Source: Balanoglossus misakiensis (taxonomy: Eukaryota > Hemichordata). Taken from it: DNA of 64,000 nucleotides. The position numbers were made by a program, and so were the translations under genes. Shown one piece after another: positions 12,285-26,391 of the stretch (the stretch's first letter is position 1; each line of letters begins with the position of its first letter). The notes beneath the pieces were generated by a model. The model was not told where the DNA came from. It saw nothing but the letters and a program-made list of their open reading frames with translations, and did not search any database. The stretch is taken from contig CM082578.2 in the NCBI GenBank assembly GCA_040954595.2, positions 11,036,001-11,100,000 of the forward strand, given 5' to 3'.

Positions 12285-15200
12285 CTCATGCACATACATA
12301 AGATACATGTACATACGACATGAGCCATTGAAATCCGTTTTGCGTGTGCTGACATGATAATCTTATCAACTGACCTCGCAAGCTGGCGGTCATTCCAACA
12401 CACGAAGTTAATAGGGTTAGGAGACTCCCATGTTTTAATAAAACTTCCTTATTAAACAGCCGAGGATTTGGTTGAATCGACTCGCATTAATCCCTAAATT
12501 CTGCAATGACGCAGAATAATACCAAACACCCTGTAAATTAGGTTACACTGCTGACGACATTCTCCGAACTTGGTTTTACCTGTGTGTGACTTTATCAGAT
12601 AGAAAGGTCGCGTTCTCGGTAACCCTACACAGGCGCATTTTCATTTAGATAGAAAGAAAAAAAATCCCAAATCCTCAATTTGTATTTCTTGAGCAGATGG
12701 TGGGATTAGGTTCTCAGTGACCTTCTGTATACGCATGAAATAAAATTGACTCTCCAATACGGAATCGTAGCTGTAACGACTAACGCAGTGTCGCGCTAAC
12801 AAGCCGGGCACGCCAGTGCATATACGTCACAAACGGCTGTAACACCTTATGCCTGATAGAATGTGCTTTACTCATGACCTCATCTCACGCTTGTAAGGTC
12901 TGGTTGGGGATACACATACACATAACGCTTGTCTATTGTGCAGAATAATCCACTGCGAGGTGCAGGGCGAGCAGTTCTGCCGTTGTACATGTAGGTAACG
13001 TTGCAACCAAAACCTACATTCCTCTCATCAGCGCGGTTCTGTAGCTGATAATGAATTGATTAAATCTTGCAATACCAGACACAAAAATTGATCTACTACT
13101 TTTAGCCCCCTTTTCGTTATATCTAAACATCAGGCGACTCGTATACACCTTAACAGAAGATGGTTGATTTGGCGCCTGGCTCAGTTTTGTTCTCATAGTC
13201 ACGCGGCCCTACTTTATACATGTAAGTGGTTATCGCTATATGGCTTGCAATATAGGATGCACACTTGGGAGCGTCTAAAAAATCTATTGAAATGAAAACC
13301 TCGGGTTTAACACAACATCACCGAGAAATCGCGAAAAAGCGCCCGGAGTCACGAACAGCAATTCAGCAAACAGTCTGAAAGCAGGGGATGCGGCAATCGA
13401 CCATAACTTTAACTGACTCGAGAGAACGTAGAGTGCCGTCTAAATATCCGCCGAGACGGTTTATTAGGAGCTGGCTGACGCGGTTTGATTTTTAAAGAGC
13501 GGCGAACCAGTCGTTTGTGACTTGAAAGTTTTCTTTCAGAACGTGACTTCCTCGTTAGTAAGGTCTTAAGTTTGAGGTGTTGATATCGCAATCAATACTG
13601 CGCAACCAGGGACGACAGGTGGAGTGCTGCTGCTATTCAGGGCATACACTCCGTCAATAGATTCCTGTCGCTCGTACAACTGAGCCTGGGCGAGACAAAA
13701 TCAAACCACCATAGAAGACCTATACAGCCTTTACTGTAATGTCACAGAATGACACAGTCCTTTAGAATACACGCTCTTGGTTTGCTGTCAAAGTATTATA
13801 TGCAGTGTATTAGCCTTTTGGAGCCCGTTCAATCGCCAAAGTCTTTATGTGTATCGCCCGTCTGCTGCTTTAAAAGCCAAAGAGTGCAGAGCCATGATCT
13901 TTACTCCAGTAATTGGAAAGTACACTCTGTCATTCTATCCCGCCCGACCTGCTGAAACGAAGTCGAAAATAAGTCAATTTTCGCTTTAAAGGAACTGCGC
14001 GTCCGCGGTCGGTCTGTACGGCTTTTGAAATTTCCGTCTCGAATTTCTCAGGTCGACAGTGTCAATGATATTGGTTGGTATCACAAGATACCCATCTGAG
14101 ATGTCACAGACGCCATGACGACGGCTACTTCTACCGGAAGCGCGCCATTATCCCAACCGTCCGCTAATTTGAACAGACGAGAAACTCCGGATTCTCAAAA
14201 TCAAAACCACGCGAAAGGCATGTGATCCGCGGTCGATCAAATGGTACCGGTCACTGTCAGTGATATTGCCGACAGAAACTGAAGACGTGTTGTTTGATAT
14301 GCCCCGCTGTCATCTATCCCTGCTTTCGGGTGCAACAAATCGGCACACAAGTGCCTGCATTTCGTCTCTCGATGGCCCTCGCTTATTAAGGTTTCGTTAT
14401 TATGATAGAGGAAAAAAAAGTGCTTTTATTCGGACATATATGCTGTACTACTTTTAGACCTTACTTTCGCTAAAGTACGCGGTGAAACTGACTTCTTGAG
14501 ATCCACACCTGTTGAGATGAATCGGAATATCTGCGCTTCTCAAAAAATGGAGCAACATTACACCATTCAAACAGACCGCATTTCCTTTGACCGGTTTAAT
14601 GCCAAGTCAGTTACCATGGGAACCACATTACGTCGGCTTTTTGCTTTACACAAGTTCCCGGCATTTTTTTGCTTTGAATCAAAGGCTTATACCTGTCAGG
14701 TTATTGTTATGTTTGCAGTTACTGTGCGACTAAGAAACTCATTGCTCGTCTAGAGCGATCTCCTTTCAATGACATTTTCTGAACCATTTCCTTTCAGTCG
14801 TCTACATCAAACAGTGCATATATAAAGCGGTTTAATTTAATATAAAAACAACAGAAGATAAGTAATCTATAAGTTATAATGGTTCTAACCTGTGCCATTT
14901 CGTGTCCATTCGAAATATACTCCTCAAACATTAGAATTGTGTTATGTTTGAAAACTAATCGATGCACATATTCCGGCGAAATTTGTTGGCAAGCATTAAG
15001 GTTATATACAGCGGCTAAAGAACATTAACGCTGGTATTGATAAAATCGTGCCTTCGTGTCACTCTTTCCGCGTCAATGAAACACATAAGAAGAGCTGGTG
15101 AATTTGGGGGAGGGATTTTGAGTATAGTGATGTACCTTCGGCCGTACGATTTGGAATAGTACATCTACGTGATATGACTGTAAACTTTTTCTATGTATTC

Positions 15201-15503
15201 AAGTTGATTTTATGGCCGATTTTATTTGGGTTCTTTAGTGGGGATTTGTTTTGTCCGTGTTTTATGTGCTACGATTTGAAAAATACTGATAAATCCTATA
15301 GGCCCTAATGACATTTATAAAACAGTGTCAGGGACAACCGTCTTTATATAATTAATTTTTCCCCTATCTGATAGTTCTTAAATTAGTCTTTAGTTTGAAA
15401 TAATTGAATTTTGATGTCATTTTCTCTCCGTCTGTATTCAATTTGATATACAGACTACATGAATTGATGCAATCACAACAATAAACTGATCCGTTAACAC
15501 ACA

Positions 15504-15836
15504 TCAATCTAGAAAATCCAGCACGGCACCCACATTACGCCAGCTATTGTTCCAAATGCGCATGTGCGTGCTTTGAGATTGAAAATTAAATCCATCTATA
15601 CTTGTGGTAGTTTGCTCGACAAAGTATCCCTTGAAACCGACGACGTGAACGTCAGTAAACTGGCATATCTCCTGACCTGTTCCCAGGGGAATTACAGATG
15701 ATTGCAAAATCCAACACGCTGCGTTATGTTTATTCTCCTGGTCCCCATCGGCGAGTCTTGTCGGCAATACACATACACGCAACCGTACAATCAAACGCCC
15801 GAAGGATACCACTAACAATATGAACAGCGTTGACAT
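15504..15836 (-). CDS. Possible small secreted protein, unrecognised
   Basis: A 110-residue open frame that starts with a true ATG and has a hydrophobic, signal-like N-terminus (roughly residues 3-12, with basic residues after it). The remainder is polar with three or four cysteines and resembles no family I know. It stands alone with no clear splice partners. An ORF of this length can arise by chance in 25 kb, so it is listed as a weak candidate. Confidence 0.15.
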   Translation of the reverse strand: MSTLFILLVVSFGRLIVRLRVCVLPTRLADGDQENKHNAACWILQSSVIPLGTGQEICQFTDVHVVGFKGYFVEQTTTSIDGFNFQSQSTHMRIWNNSWRNVGAVLDFLD

Positions 15837-18800
15837 TTAAAGCGTCAGCTCGTTAGATCTCTACATATTATGTCGGATTGTAAATTTATCAACTGGTCGG
15901 CGTGCAGCACCTGCCGGTCTCCATGGCTTTATTGAAAATTTCGCGAATGTTTGTGCATTTCGCGGCTAGCGATTGAGGTCGCACGATGTGCGTATAATCT
16001 CTCGGTTCCGACAAGAGCAAAGTGGCAACGCACCGCGCGCACTGACACGGAACAAAATTACTGTCCTGCGGTGGGAACTTTTAATACGGCAGCGACGACG
16101 TACGTGCGGCATTAAATATGATATTTTAAAACCGTTTCGTCGAGCAAAGTTTAGTGTTTCTTTTATCGCAGCCATTACGCTTATATGACTAGGAAAACAC
16201 AGGTATAGACCTCGTTAGAAATCTCGGTAGATAACTCGATTTTATTTCTCTTATTTATTGATGTATTATATTTTGGAATGCCAAACCACCTGTCAGCATT
16301 TTTTTCTCGGAATCAGTGTTTACTTAAGCATCCTTGAATAGCACCGGCCCTCGTAAAATTTCATCTCGCTGCAGAAGTTTGGTAACCCTTTGGTAATGGA
16401 ACGTGCTCGTAACGTGTGCGACAGCCATTAAATGTCTTCGAAAAATTTTCCATTTCATAAAGGCTTGTAAGTACAGGCCGCCTCGCGTCGTTTAAGTCAA
16501 GACTACAGCAATGCGTCATGATTGATTGTTTTGTTGATGACTGAATAAATGACATTTTATATACGTGACAGACCACGAGTTTCCTTGAACTGCATCTTCT
16601 ATGGCAAGAGTCAAGAACAAGCACGTGATTACTCTGGGCACGTGCAAGTCCTTTGAAATAGGGGAAAACCAGAATTCCTATACGTGTATAACCTATATAT
16701 TAACCTATTTTCTGAAGAGGCTTTTTAAAACTACGAATGTCCTTCTTTCGAGGTATACCGGAACAGAAATCACGAATTAGACAGAACCGGCCGCATTTAA
16801 CTATCGAGAAGAACACTTGAAAAGAAAGACAGGGTAACGAGATCAGGGAATTAATCACCGCCTCATGAGTTCAAACACGTCACGACTGACTATACGAACT
16901 ACAACGCCCGTGTGGTCATAAGTATTAACGCTCAGCGCTTGACAATCACAATTCATGGAATGCATCTTAGGATTAACGCAAAATCTGAACTGACCCTAAT
17001 AATTTAAGTACAATACAGTTCGCTCTCCGCCATTATCAGGCCTGTCGTCTTACGGCGCGCTCCATATGTGTTCATTCCTACTTCATTTCCGTGTACTTTG
17101 AAGTGGAAGGAACTGGAATTGTTGTGTGACGGCATCTCGCACAGCACGCACCAAGCTCTTGTGACCCGACTATGTAAGAAATTCATTGGGAATTTGTAAA
17201 GGCGACATATTTTGACATTTCTCATTACTGCAGTGATCTCTGATGCTCAGTTATGCGCATTCCTTCCACACAGGACTCAAAGAGTTGGTTGCGTCAAGCG
17301 TCAAAAAACGTGGATGGCATCATGCAGCTATATACATGTATGCACAACCACAAACCCAAGCTGTGAAGGAAATAATACAAGTGTGTGAACTTTTACCCAA
17401 CAATATGCGTCAAAATGCTTTAAAGACCCCTTTCCCAATCCCATGGTTCCCACACAAGTAGATGCACAGCAGCTCCTTGGCACGTTGCCTTGAAATATTG
17501 GTGAAGTCAAACAACCTTCCCGCCAGATAAAACTTATATTTAAGTGCATGATGATGCAATGGTGCCGGTGAGTCTAACGACATCAAAGTTTGCCGAAAGC
17601 AAAGGCAACGACTTGTGCCAGTCGCGCCTGTACATCCTCAGTCAAGAAATTATGACCGTTGGAAGACAACACAGTCTTTGTATAAAAGTAATTTGTCACA
17701 AAATATTGATTCTCTGTTATTTTCTACCAACGGCTACCGTTGGCATTAGTTTTTGTGTAATATATTATCATGGTTCGTGAATATCGAGTGTTCAGCAAAC
17801 ATTGCCATGGAAATGCAAAGCTTTTAGAGTGTAACCTTTCATTTTAGTCTTACGTCACCGGGGAAATGTTGTCGGAATCCAAGAAATCGACTAGAAATCA
17901 GAACTGATCCAAAGGAAGTTCACGTCATTTGAAAAAAAATGCGATGGAAACTCTGAACGTCGTATGAGTGCTGGTCTCATGAGGATGTGCTGGGCATTAT
18001 GGGAAGACCCGGGAGGTTAGCGTGTAGACCACGCTGCCTGACGTTACTGCTAATTGGGATTGTCGCAGCACTGTATACACGTGCGTGCAATTTCTCTAAA
18101 AGCCGAAAAATTTTGTCAGGAGGGAATTTAGCCTTGACATTTTGTAGATATGATGACGTATTTTCATTTTCTGAAAAGCCCAGTCGTGGCTGTGAAGCTG
18201 GCTTCCATCAGTTGAACCTGTCTTTCTTTATAATTGCCCCGGATGACGAACAGCGAGTTGGAGAATTTTGAAATTGCGTAGTTTGAACCAAAAGAGACAT
18301 ATTTGCATTCAGTGCACGGATAAAGGACTATATATATACGCAGGCACGAAGGAGAGGGGGCTGTGTGACAGACATTAACACACTGCACAATATATCTAGA
18401 TATCTAAATTGACAAGTGGCGCAAAATCTGATAACAACAAAGACACGTTTTTGCAAAGTCTAAAACGATTACAATTGACAAGCCGCAGACTAAATTGACA
18501 TCGGCTTTAATCACTCAGGTGCAGACTCGCAATCTCTAGAGGAAAACCGTGGAATCTAATATTAGCAACTTTCACCGGGTATCACATGGTACATGTATAT
18601 TTTAGATGAAGATAAAAAGCTGAGGCAAACATAATGGCTCATACTGAAACCCGAACTTGTAAGCTCGTGCGAATTTGAATAAAACAGGAGGTAAAGGGAT
18701 CAAAACAAAGGCTCGTGGGAGAAACGTGTAAATGATAGATTTTGGCTTTTTTTCGCATGGTATTTGAAATCTTATAAAATTGTTTAAGTCTATGTAGTGT

Positions 18801-21800
18801 CATTTCTTCAACGGAGAAGAAATTGTACGGCTACTCAAAGGCCCGACAAGTCATCTCAAATAAGGCTTGTACCCTTGAAACGCATTTGTCTCCGGGTTAC
18901 TACAATTTTATTAATTTAAAAATAGAGTTTGTTAGTCGTGCCTTTGAAATCTTATTCAGCAAACCCGTGGCATATACTTTCGGGGGATAGTTATATAAGA
19001 ACCGCGAGACAGGATGCATGACATACAAAACATGATTAATTCAGACGATAGGCCGAACGCCCGAGTGAACTAGGAATCGGGTGTCGCGCTCCTGTGAGAT
19101 TAGTTCCATCTGCCCCGACGCAGTATGCGGTGTGAGTCAGCTGAGATCTCCGGGCACCTAAAATATTAAAGATGCAATCTAAAGTCTGTTGAGTTCTGTC
19201 TGTTGATCGCGAAATCGGTTTTTAAACGCCACCTGTATATCCGAAAGGCGGGAGTATGGTCTGTGTGCATTGTCTCAATCTGATGTCTCAGTTGATTCCC
19301 AAAGCCGCCCTTTCTCCTATATTTCTTTTCTGAATACCATGTTGCTGCTTTGTTTACGAGAAATAAATTATTCCGCGTAGCACATATGACATACCCCTAC
19401 GCCACAGTTAAAAATAGTCCCCATAAACAAAATATCTTCATTGCAAGACAATAGTACAAAACGTTAGAAGTAAACAAGTGGTGCTCGGTGCCGGATTCAT
19501 ACCAACGCACGGATCAGAACGCGAATTATCTGAACGTCAGACGTTTAGTGATATTTGTCGAATTTCGAATTTGTGGAACACTGTTCAAGTAGAGAGATTG
19601 ACAGTAAGATGTATTACTTCACAAATGATCCATACACGTTTAACATGGTTGTTACACACAAAACGACGCTGCCATGGAAAGTTCATGGCTGTGAAGTATA
19701 AACCTCGAATGTGCTTCCGCGGTTTACATGTACTTTGCTGGACAGGAGATTAAAGGGCTTCAGTTTGCCGTCTGTCTGACGAATAACGTGTGTCTTGCAT
19801 GGGCAGAGGAAATTGTCTGCCTCGGTAATAATTTACCGTCTTGGGACAATGTAACGCCCCTTAGGGATGGTGCGGAGTATATGTTTCGCAAACTGGAAGC
19901 AGATTACCTATGGCAGAGTTCAGCTTGGGGTACCTATTACATCGGGCATTGTCGCTCGAAATGCAATCGCGAACAACTAAAACTAAGACAGCTCCTGTTT
20001 CTCAGCCGAAAATCGAGACGTAACTGAGAAACAGCATTGTCAGAGACTGATGATTTTCATTTGAGAAAACATCTGTAAAGGTTCGCCCGCATTACCTACA
20101 AACGGAGAGCAGCGAGCTTTTATGGAACTGTCTAAGCATTTTGACCATACTCTGTCTCGATGGTTAAATACCACTACTGAGTGCTTTCCGCCGATTAGTC
20201 CGTAGCTATGGCAACGGAAACAACCGTTGGCGTAAAGGTAATTGTCAAGAGAGACTTGATTCAGTTTGAAGCCTAGCAATTAAAAGGGCGATAAAAAACA
20301 AGAGACTTCAGATTGTAACTGCACGCACGCGGGTTCATACAGGTTACAATAGAACAGACACCCGAATGGACAGATAGATAGATAGATACATGTAGATATG
20401 GACGAGCGAGGGGGTTATTACATTGAAAGAACACTGGGGAGAAATTTCCAAGTTTATCGCCCTTGCAATACATATGCTGATTGTTAAAACGGTCACATTC
20501 GTGTAATCGAGTTAAAATTGGAGAGTATCTCTGAACAGGAATAGGTATTGGCGCTGATGACGCACTTTGATATTTTCTGCGAACAGAAGGAGAGAAGAAG
20601 CAGTGTCAACCATGTGCATTTGATTTTTATGCTCTAATGATGACTTTAAAATTAGACTGAAAGAGACGTCTGCACTAATTGCAACGTGTTTCCATAGAGA
20701 CGACGCTAGCGCTGAGAAGGAAGAGGCATGTGTCAGTTGTAATTTTTGACATCCTCTGAAAGACATCAGATGAGTTCGTTAATTGATCAAGCAGTACATT
20801 TGACTTCACAGGGGTTGGTTTCATAATTTCAACCAAATGTTCATGCCAACAATTGCGCGAGCATTCCGACGAATAACACAAAGAGATACAATTCTTCGCA
20901 TGTCTATGTCGACCAAGGGAGGGATTGGCCATGGTACCGGTTATTCTAAGTATTTTTGTGGTTCAGACGATCGAAAAACAAATGGTAGTCGATATGGTCG
21001 ATAACATTTAGGCATTAGGGAGTGAAAATTATTTTTCGGAAAGCCTGAGTATACTTTCTCTGTCTTTGGTCCTCGTCAATTCTGGTGTTGTCGACAGAGA
21101 AGCCGTACACTTATTCAGAATTACACGGCCGGTCGCTCGGCAAACGTCAAAAGACAATCGGAATGTACATGTATCGACGTTTCCAAGAAATTACTGGTGA
21201 CGCGGCTCGCGTTGAATGTGATGCGTGCTTTTTGTGTTCTGTGCATTGACACATCTTGTGCCAGTGAAGATACTAGTAATCAGAATGTGTAGAAAGAAAA
21301 CAGGTGAATATCACCTCTCCACTTTACTTGGGCGGAAGTTACCTTTCTCCTTCAGCTGTAAACACCGGTTTTCTTAGTATTTCGCGTCGCCTAGGTGACG
21401 AAATAACAAGCAATGCAATTATCCGCAATTTGACTGCACCGGATTTTTTTTTCACTTTCATGCAAAACAACAAAGAGGAGATCGCATCGTTATCGCCTCC
21501 TCAATCACATCTGCACCCTCGACAAAGAGACCCAACACGATGAAGCACGTTCGACACTTACAAATCGATTCAGGGGAAAAAGTGAGTCTCCCAACAAACA
21601 CGTTAGTTTCAGTGTCAACGGGGTTAACGCGTGCTACCGCGGACGCATCACTTTCTGAGCGTTTCATATGCGTTCCTAGTTCAAATCTGCTGAATATCGG
21701 AGGGTCAACATTCAATTACTTGGGTGGTTGGCAAGAAATGAATGAAATAACAATATCTGGAAGGTGGCGCAGGCGACTGATGGAATATTGATTTAATTTG

Positions 21801-22617
21801 TGCATATTAGGGTGAAATTAGACTCTGATCGCGCACGAGATGAACCGTGCGTGTCTCTGCATATACAGTTTATATTTACCCCTGAATTATCGGTTTTGTG
21901 GATGGCATGATTCGACTCTCGTTTGCTTTGTGCGTACTTTAATTCCATACAATTCATCAAAATTAAGACGTGTGTGTTTATCGAGGGCTTTGAATTGGCC
22001 ATCAGTGGCCGTGTTTGCAATGTCGTCACTTCCGATTCAAACAGAAAAAATCGACATTTCTATATAACCGGGGAGGGGGGGGGGTCTCATAGCGAAAGGG
22101 TAGGCGACCTTGTCTCCCGCATCACGGCACACATGTCATACTTAACGTTGAGACAACTTTCATGTATACCTTTACTTCCAGGAAGGAAAAAACGTATATA
22201 AACTCACGTGCACGCGTACATGTACGGCGCCATTTGTCAGGGGATCAGATTGTTTCAAAACGACGATTGCTTCCGGCGTACGTGATGCCGAGCCTTTCGT
22301 ACTTGGACTCCGATTAACTTCGCCACTCACAAAAAAATATCGGAATCTACCTCTTCACGCTCTTTGATCTTCTAAATGCGACGATTTTGTGTCTACATAT
22401 AGTGCGCGCCACGGAAATTGAAAGTTTGGAAACTTCTCTTCATAGTTTGCTGAGAGGGAGACTTTTAACACGTCTCTTACAAGTCTCTTACGCCCAAGTC
22501 TTTACTATACCAATAGTTGACACTCAAACTGGTTACCAAATACATCACATTTTCAAATCGTTCACTTGACATTACTGTGAATTTGTGATAGACTGGTACA
22601 AAAATACGTAGTCTCGC

Positions 22618-22658
22618 ATTTCACGAGATTTGCCGACCTCGGTCCAATCTCGTGAGAT
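22618..22658. repeat. Imperfect inverted repeat (13-base arms)
   Basis: Arms at 22618-22630 and 22646-22658 are reverse complements with one mismatch, around a 15-base loop. The core CACGAGATT/AATCTCGTG is exact. It may be a hairpin or a remnant of a small palindromic element. Confidence 0.6.
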
Positions 22659-24334
22659 GTTGTTAAATTTGCCAGTGAGTTAACGACTGAAAGTAAACTT
22701 TTGACCAGGCAATTAACCGGAACTTGGCACGCCACTTCCCCTGGCAATTAAGAAGACATATACTCGAAAACAAACATGGAGTATCCAAGTTTCTCGAGAG
22801 TATACCCTACAGCGTCTCGGTATGTCGTTTTCCGGGTCATTCTTCGTTCGAAAATTCAAAGCTTCAATTTCAGGTAGATTGGCTCTTTCCGGTGCAATGC
22901 TTAATGGGATCAGCCTTCCTGTGCAATTTGCTGGTACCGTATATGATTACGTTTATTGCACGCGAAACAGGTTTTACTCAAGTTATGTTTTGGACTTCAT
23001 TGTATAGCCATCTATCATATTGCATTAATCTCAAGTGAATGAATCGAAGCGTCCGGTTTGCTTAATTTATGATTAAATTAACATCATGTTAATCCGATAT
23101 ATGTTTTGTTTGTCTGGAGGCCACATTAAATAAACTTGATAAAACTCTGGATATTTTTTTATAAACGTAACGAGACGTCTACGGTAACTTTTCACGTGCG
23201 GAAAAAACAAAATCGGGGCCACAGAGTTCCATAAGCGCATTCAATTGTGACAGACAAGACTCTCTCATATTACTTGTCCATGATTCTCTTTTTTCCCGCA
23301 GCGTCCCTCTGGTAAAATATTTAAAATGGATAAAAGTGGGACAGCCTCTTTCAAATCATTGAATCATCTCGCAAACGGCAGATATACAGTTTAGATTGCT
23401 GCTTACGAAATAAACCACCAGGTCAAGGTCGTAATTACCCGCGCTAATCTGGAGAAATATTACCGCTAAAATTCTTGTTAAATTGCGATCGTTTCTCGTG
23501 CCTTGTTTTGAGCGGCGGAAATTTGATTGTGGATACGGCAACCGACCATGCGTGAAATGGCGAAAATTGCACAAATTGTGTTTTTTTTGTCACAAGCCGC
23601 TCGGAAACGCTGGCATAACTTTATTACAGAATTACTCGGCGAAAAAGATCCGATCACATACTGCATGTGTCACGTGTACATGCAGCCGCACGTTCATACC
23701 ATCATCACCTGCCACCGAGGGCGTTGTTTAATACATGCAAAATTACTGATATCGTCACAGCCAAACAACAGACTGAGTCGGTCGGTCCGCGACCGGCGTC
23801 GATGGTGTAATTATTGCATACAATCAAGGAAATTAAAGGGGTGTAGGTGTAACGTAAACAACTTAAATCCTATTTGAAGGAAACGATCATCTTTAATGAC
23901 GGGGATTCTGAGAAAAAACAACGGTATTGAGTAGCCGTCGTTCTAATTCAATAGTTTTGTTTGCGAAAAAATCACGGTTCATCCTTCTTGTAATTCAGGG
24001 AAACACAACCTATCAATTTCCTGTCAACTAGACAATTTGAAAGTTTCATATCCGCAGACGCATAGATAGTTTCTATGACGAGAGCATTGCAGCATGTGAT
24101 CATACATTTAGACGTGACGTGTTATCGTTACATACGGGATACATGTATATGCGCGTCTCGTCCGCAAATTGCGCGCAATGTATTTAGGATGTTTGCGTTG
24201 CGCGTCGGCCCACTCAATAAATGCCGGCAGAGTACAACGGAAAAGGTTTCTTAAATTGCACACCTGGCGTGGGATGGCGACCGTCGGAATGATATCGACT
24301 CCAGCGTCCACCGGGCGGCTCTTGCAGTAATTTA

Positions 24335-24361
24335 CCCCCCCCCCCCCCCCACCACCACCAC
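24335..24361. repeat. Run of 16 C followed by (ACC)n
   Basis: Sixteen consecutive C bases run directly into ACC triplets. Simple-sequence DNA; length may be unstable. Confidence 0.85.
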
Positions 24362-26223
24362 TAATCTACCCCGAACAACATGCGCCGCCACAAGTTTGTT
24401 CTCGTGAGAGTAATAATGTTGGCATCCGTTGATAAATACACCAAGTGAAGCGAGCTAAGTCTTCATCATTTCCTGGAATAGTCTCTTCCTTATGTGTGTC
24501 GGGACCTGTGAAGTCTAGTTTGCGCTGCTGAAATATTAAACTTCCAATATCACTCTGTTTCCAATGTATTCCATGGTGTATATTATGTCTGGCCCTGTTA
24601 TTTGCGCTCGGTAGGTTTTTTTTTTAATTTCGACGTGGCAGCCGCTTTATTGTGTCGCGATTCCTTGATTTCCACACGGCAAGATAAAAGAGTTTTATCG
24701 CAGAGGTGTTCTTCCTTCGAGGGTGCGGCGATTACGAGCCTTTTTTCGCAATAAAGATAATCCGAATAAATCACCCCTTTTTCAGAGAGTCTCACATTGT
24801 AGGTGTCGCGGAAGTCACTTCTCGAAAAGGATTTATCGAAGTTGTTGGCCAGGTGTTGGCGATGGCACTGCGGTCATCGTTGGGCGCAGCTGGCTGTAGA
24901 AGGTGAAAAGTGAACATTCTTGATTCCGTGTGCATGCAGCCAAGTCGACAGGTGTTCCGCGGCGCTGTATTGTTCACTTTTTGGAGTCTCATTATCGCGG
25001 TCCCATTGGGGCCGGACCCTACCGCGTATATATACATGTGCACCCAGGAAACAACTCGTGCACCAAACCACTCGGCCAAATACTGAAGTTAGACAGTCGC
25101 CACTACTCTGGTTTCTGCGGGCATAAATGATGTTCATCCTATGTTAGTAGGAGAGTCATATAGATGTCTCGGTCTATACCTGTCATCAGCTTTTGACATT
25201 TATCTCCACAACGGCAACGGCAGTGTCCCCCTGGGAAAATCATTGCATATGACAGCATTTGCAATTTTTTTTCTCTAAAATCAATATCCGCGCCACAGAA
25301 TTGGCTTAAAACCTTAGGGTGTCTGTCGTGCACGCCACACACAATTGCTCTTCTGCAAATTAACTGTCCGTCTTGCGGATTTTCGTCTTTTACGTCTTGA
25401 AAGTAAATATTAAAGCCAGACTTTCCCTTCAGGGAGTGCTAATATTTATCCAACTCCCTAGTCCTTGGATTTCGCCAATTAGCGCCATCAATAATTCAAT
25501 GTACGGGAACTGGGCTGTCAGATTTCGAAAAGTTATTAGCATGGTCGCGCCGTATCGTGTGTCGCCGTCAGGATCGACGTAAGCCCGCGAGTAACATTTT
25601 AATGACATTGGCTTACTTATTTGTCATTTTGAAATAACACGTTATTCCTGGAAGAGTTTAATCTTATTAGTAAGAAATGGGAACTGGGTGGATTCGTACA
25701 GCCTACATTGTACAGAACTTCAGGAATACCTAACATTTTCTGTAAAATCAAGTACAAAATGGGCTATATTACAAAGGTCATTGGAATACAGGTCGCCACA
25801 TGATGTCCAATATAGTCATTTACCCCAATACCCTATTTTTATTTTGTGGAATGCATTTACGGTCGATCAAATTTCATTTAATTTTTGAACTATTAACACA
25901 CTGCTTCATAGACATTTCGCTACTGACAATGCAGATAGTATTCGTTGCGCTGAAATTAAATTATTATGGACATAATTAAGCCAATAGAATTGTGTCCTGT
26001 GTGCAGCGCGCGGTCTCGTAAGGTGCGTTTCGATTGGTCAGTTCTACTGGTCAGGTCCTTGTCACTCCACTCTCATCCAATCGACACAACATGTTCATGA
26101 ATGCTCTAATTCATCACATCGCGAAGGGCTTCTGGGGCGATAAACATCGCTCCAGTGAAGAATAAAGAGTAGAAAACCCCACGTCATGATTCTTCTGTTT
26201 TTAGTTACTAAACGCTGACGTTT

Positions 26224-26244
26224 TTCAGCACCATGGACTGTGTA
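26224..26244 (+). promoter_or_regulatory. RE1/NRSE-like silencer site
   Basis: The 21 bases begin TTCAGCACCA and contain GGAC in correct register. By eye they match the remembered vertebrate RE1 consensus at 16 of 21 positions, including the whole left half-site. REST/NRSF binds RE1 to silence neuronal genes in non-neuronal cells. The site lies 3.1 kb upstream of the plexin-like gene and in a window rich in neuronal receptor genes. The right half-site is degraded, and presence of a REST orthologue with this specificity in the organism is assumed. Confidence 0.3.
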
Positions 26245-26367
26245 TCAGTTAGCTAATATCATCATCGCTGCTCACAACCAGACGTACGTCAATAGAAAGC
26301 GTCAGATTATCCTTCTGGCAATATCAACTTAATTACGAAAAATCTGATTTAAATAAATAAAAAAAGA

Positions 26368-26391
26368 ACGAAAGAAAGAAAGAAAAGAAAG
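26368..26391. repeat. GAAA-rich microsatellite
   Basis: Short run of GAAA and AAGA units after an A-rich stretch, in non-coding DNA. Confidence 0.7.

Noticed and set aside
19728-20027. 99-residue ATG frame with several cysteines
   Set aside because: No signal peptide, no recognisable family and no flanking exons; likely chance.
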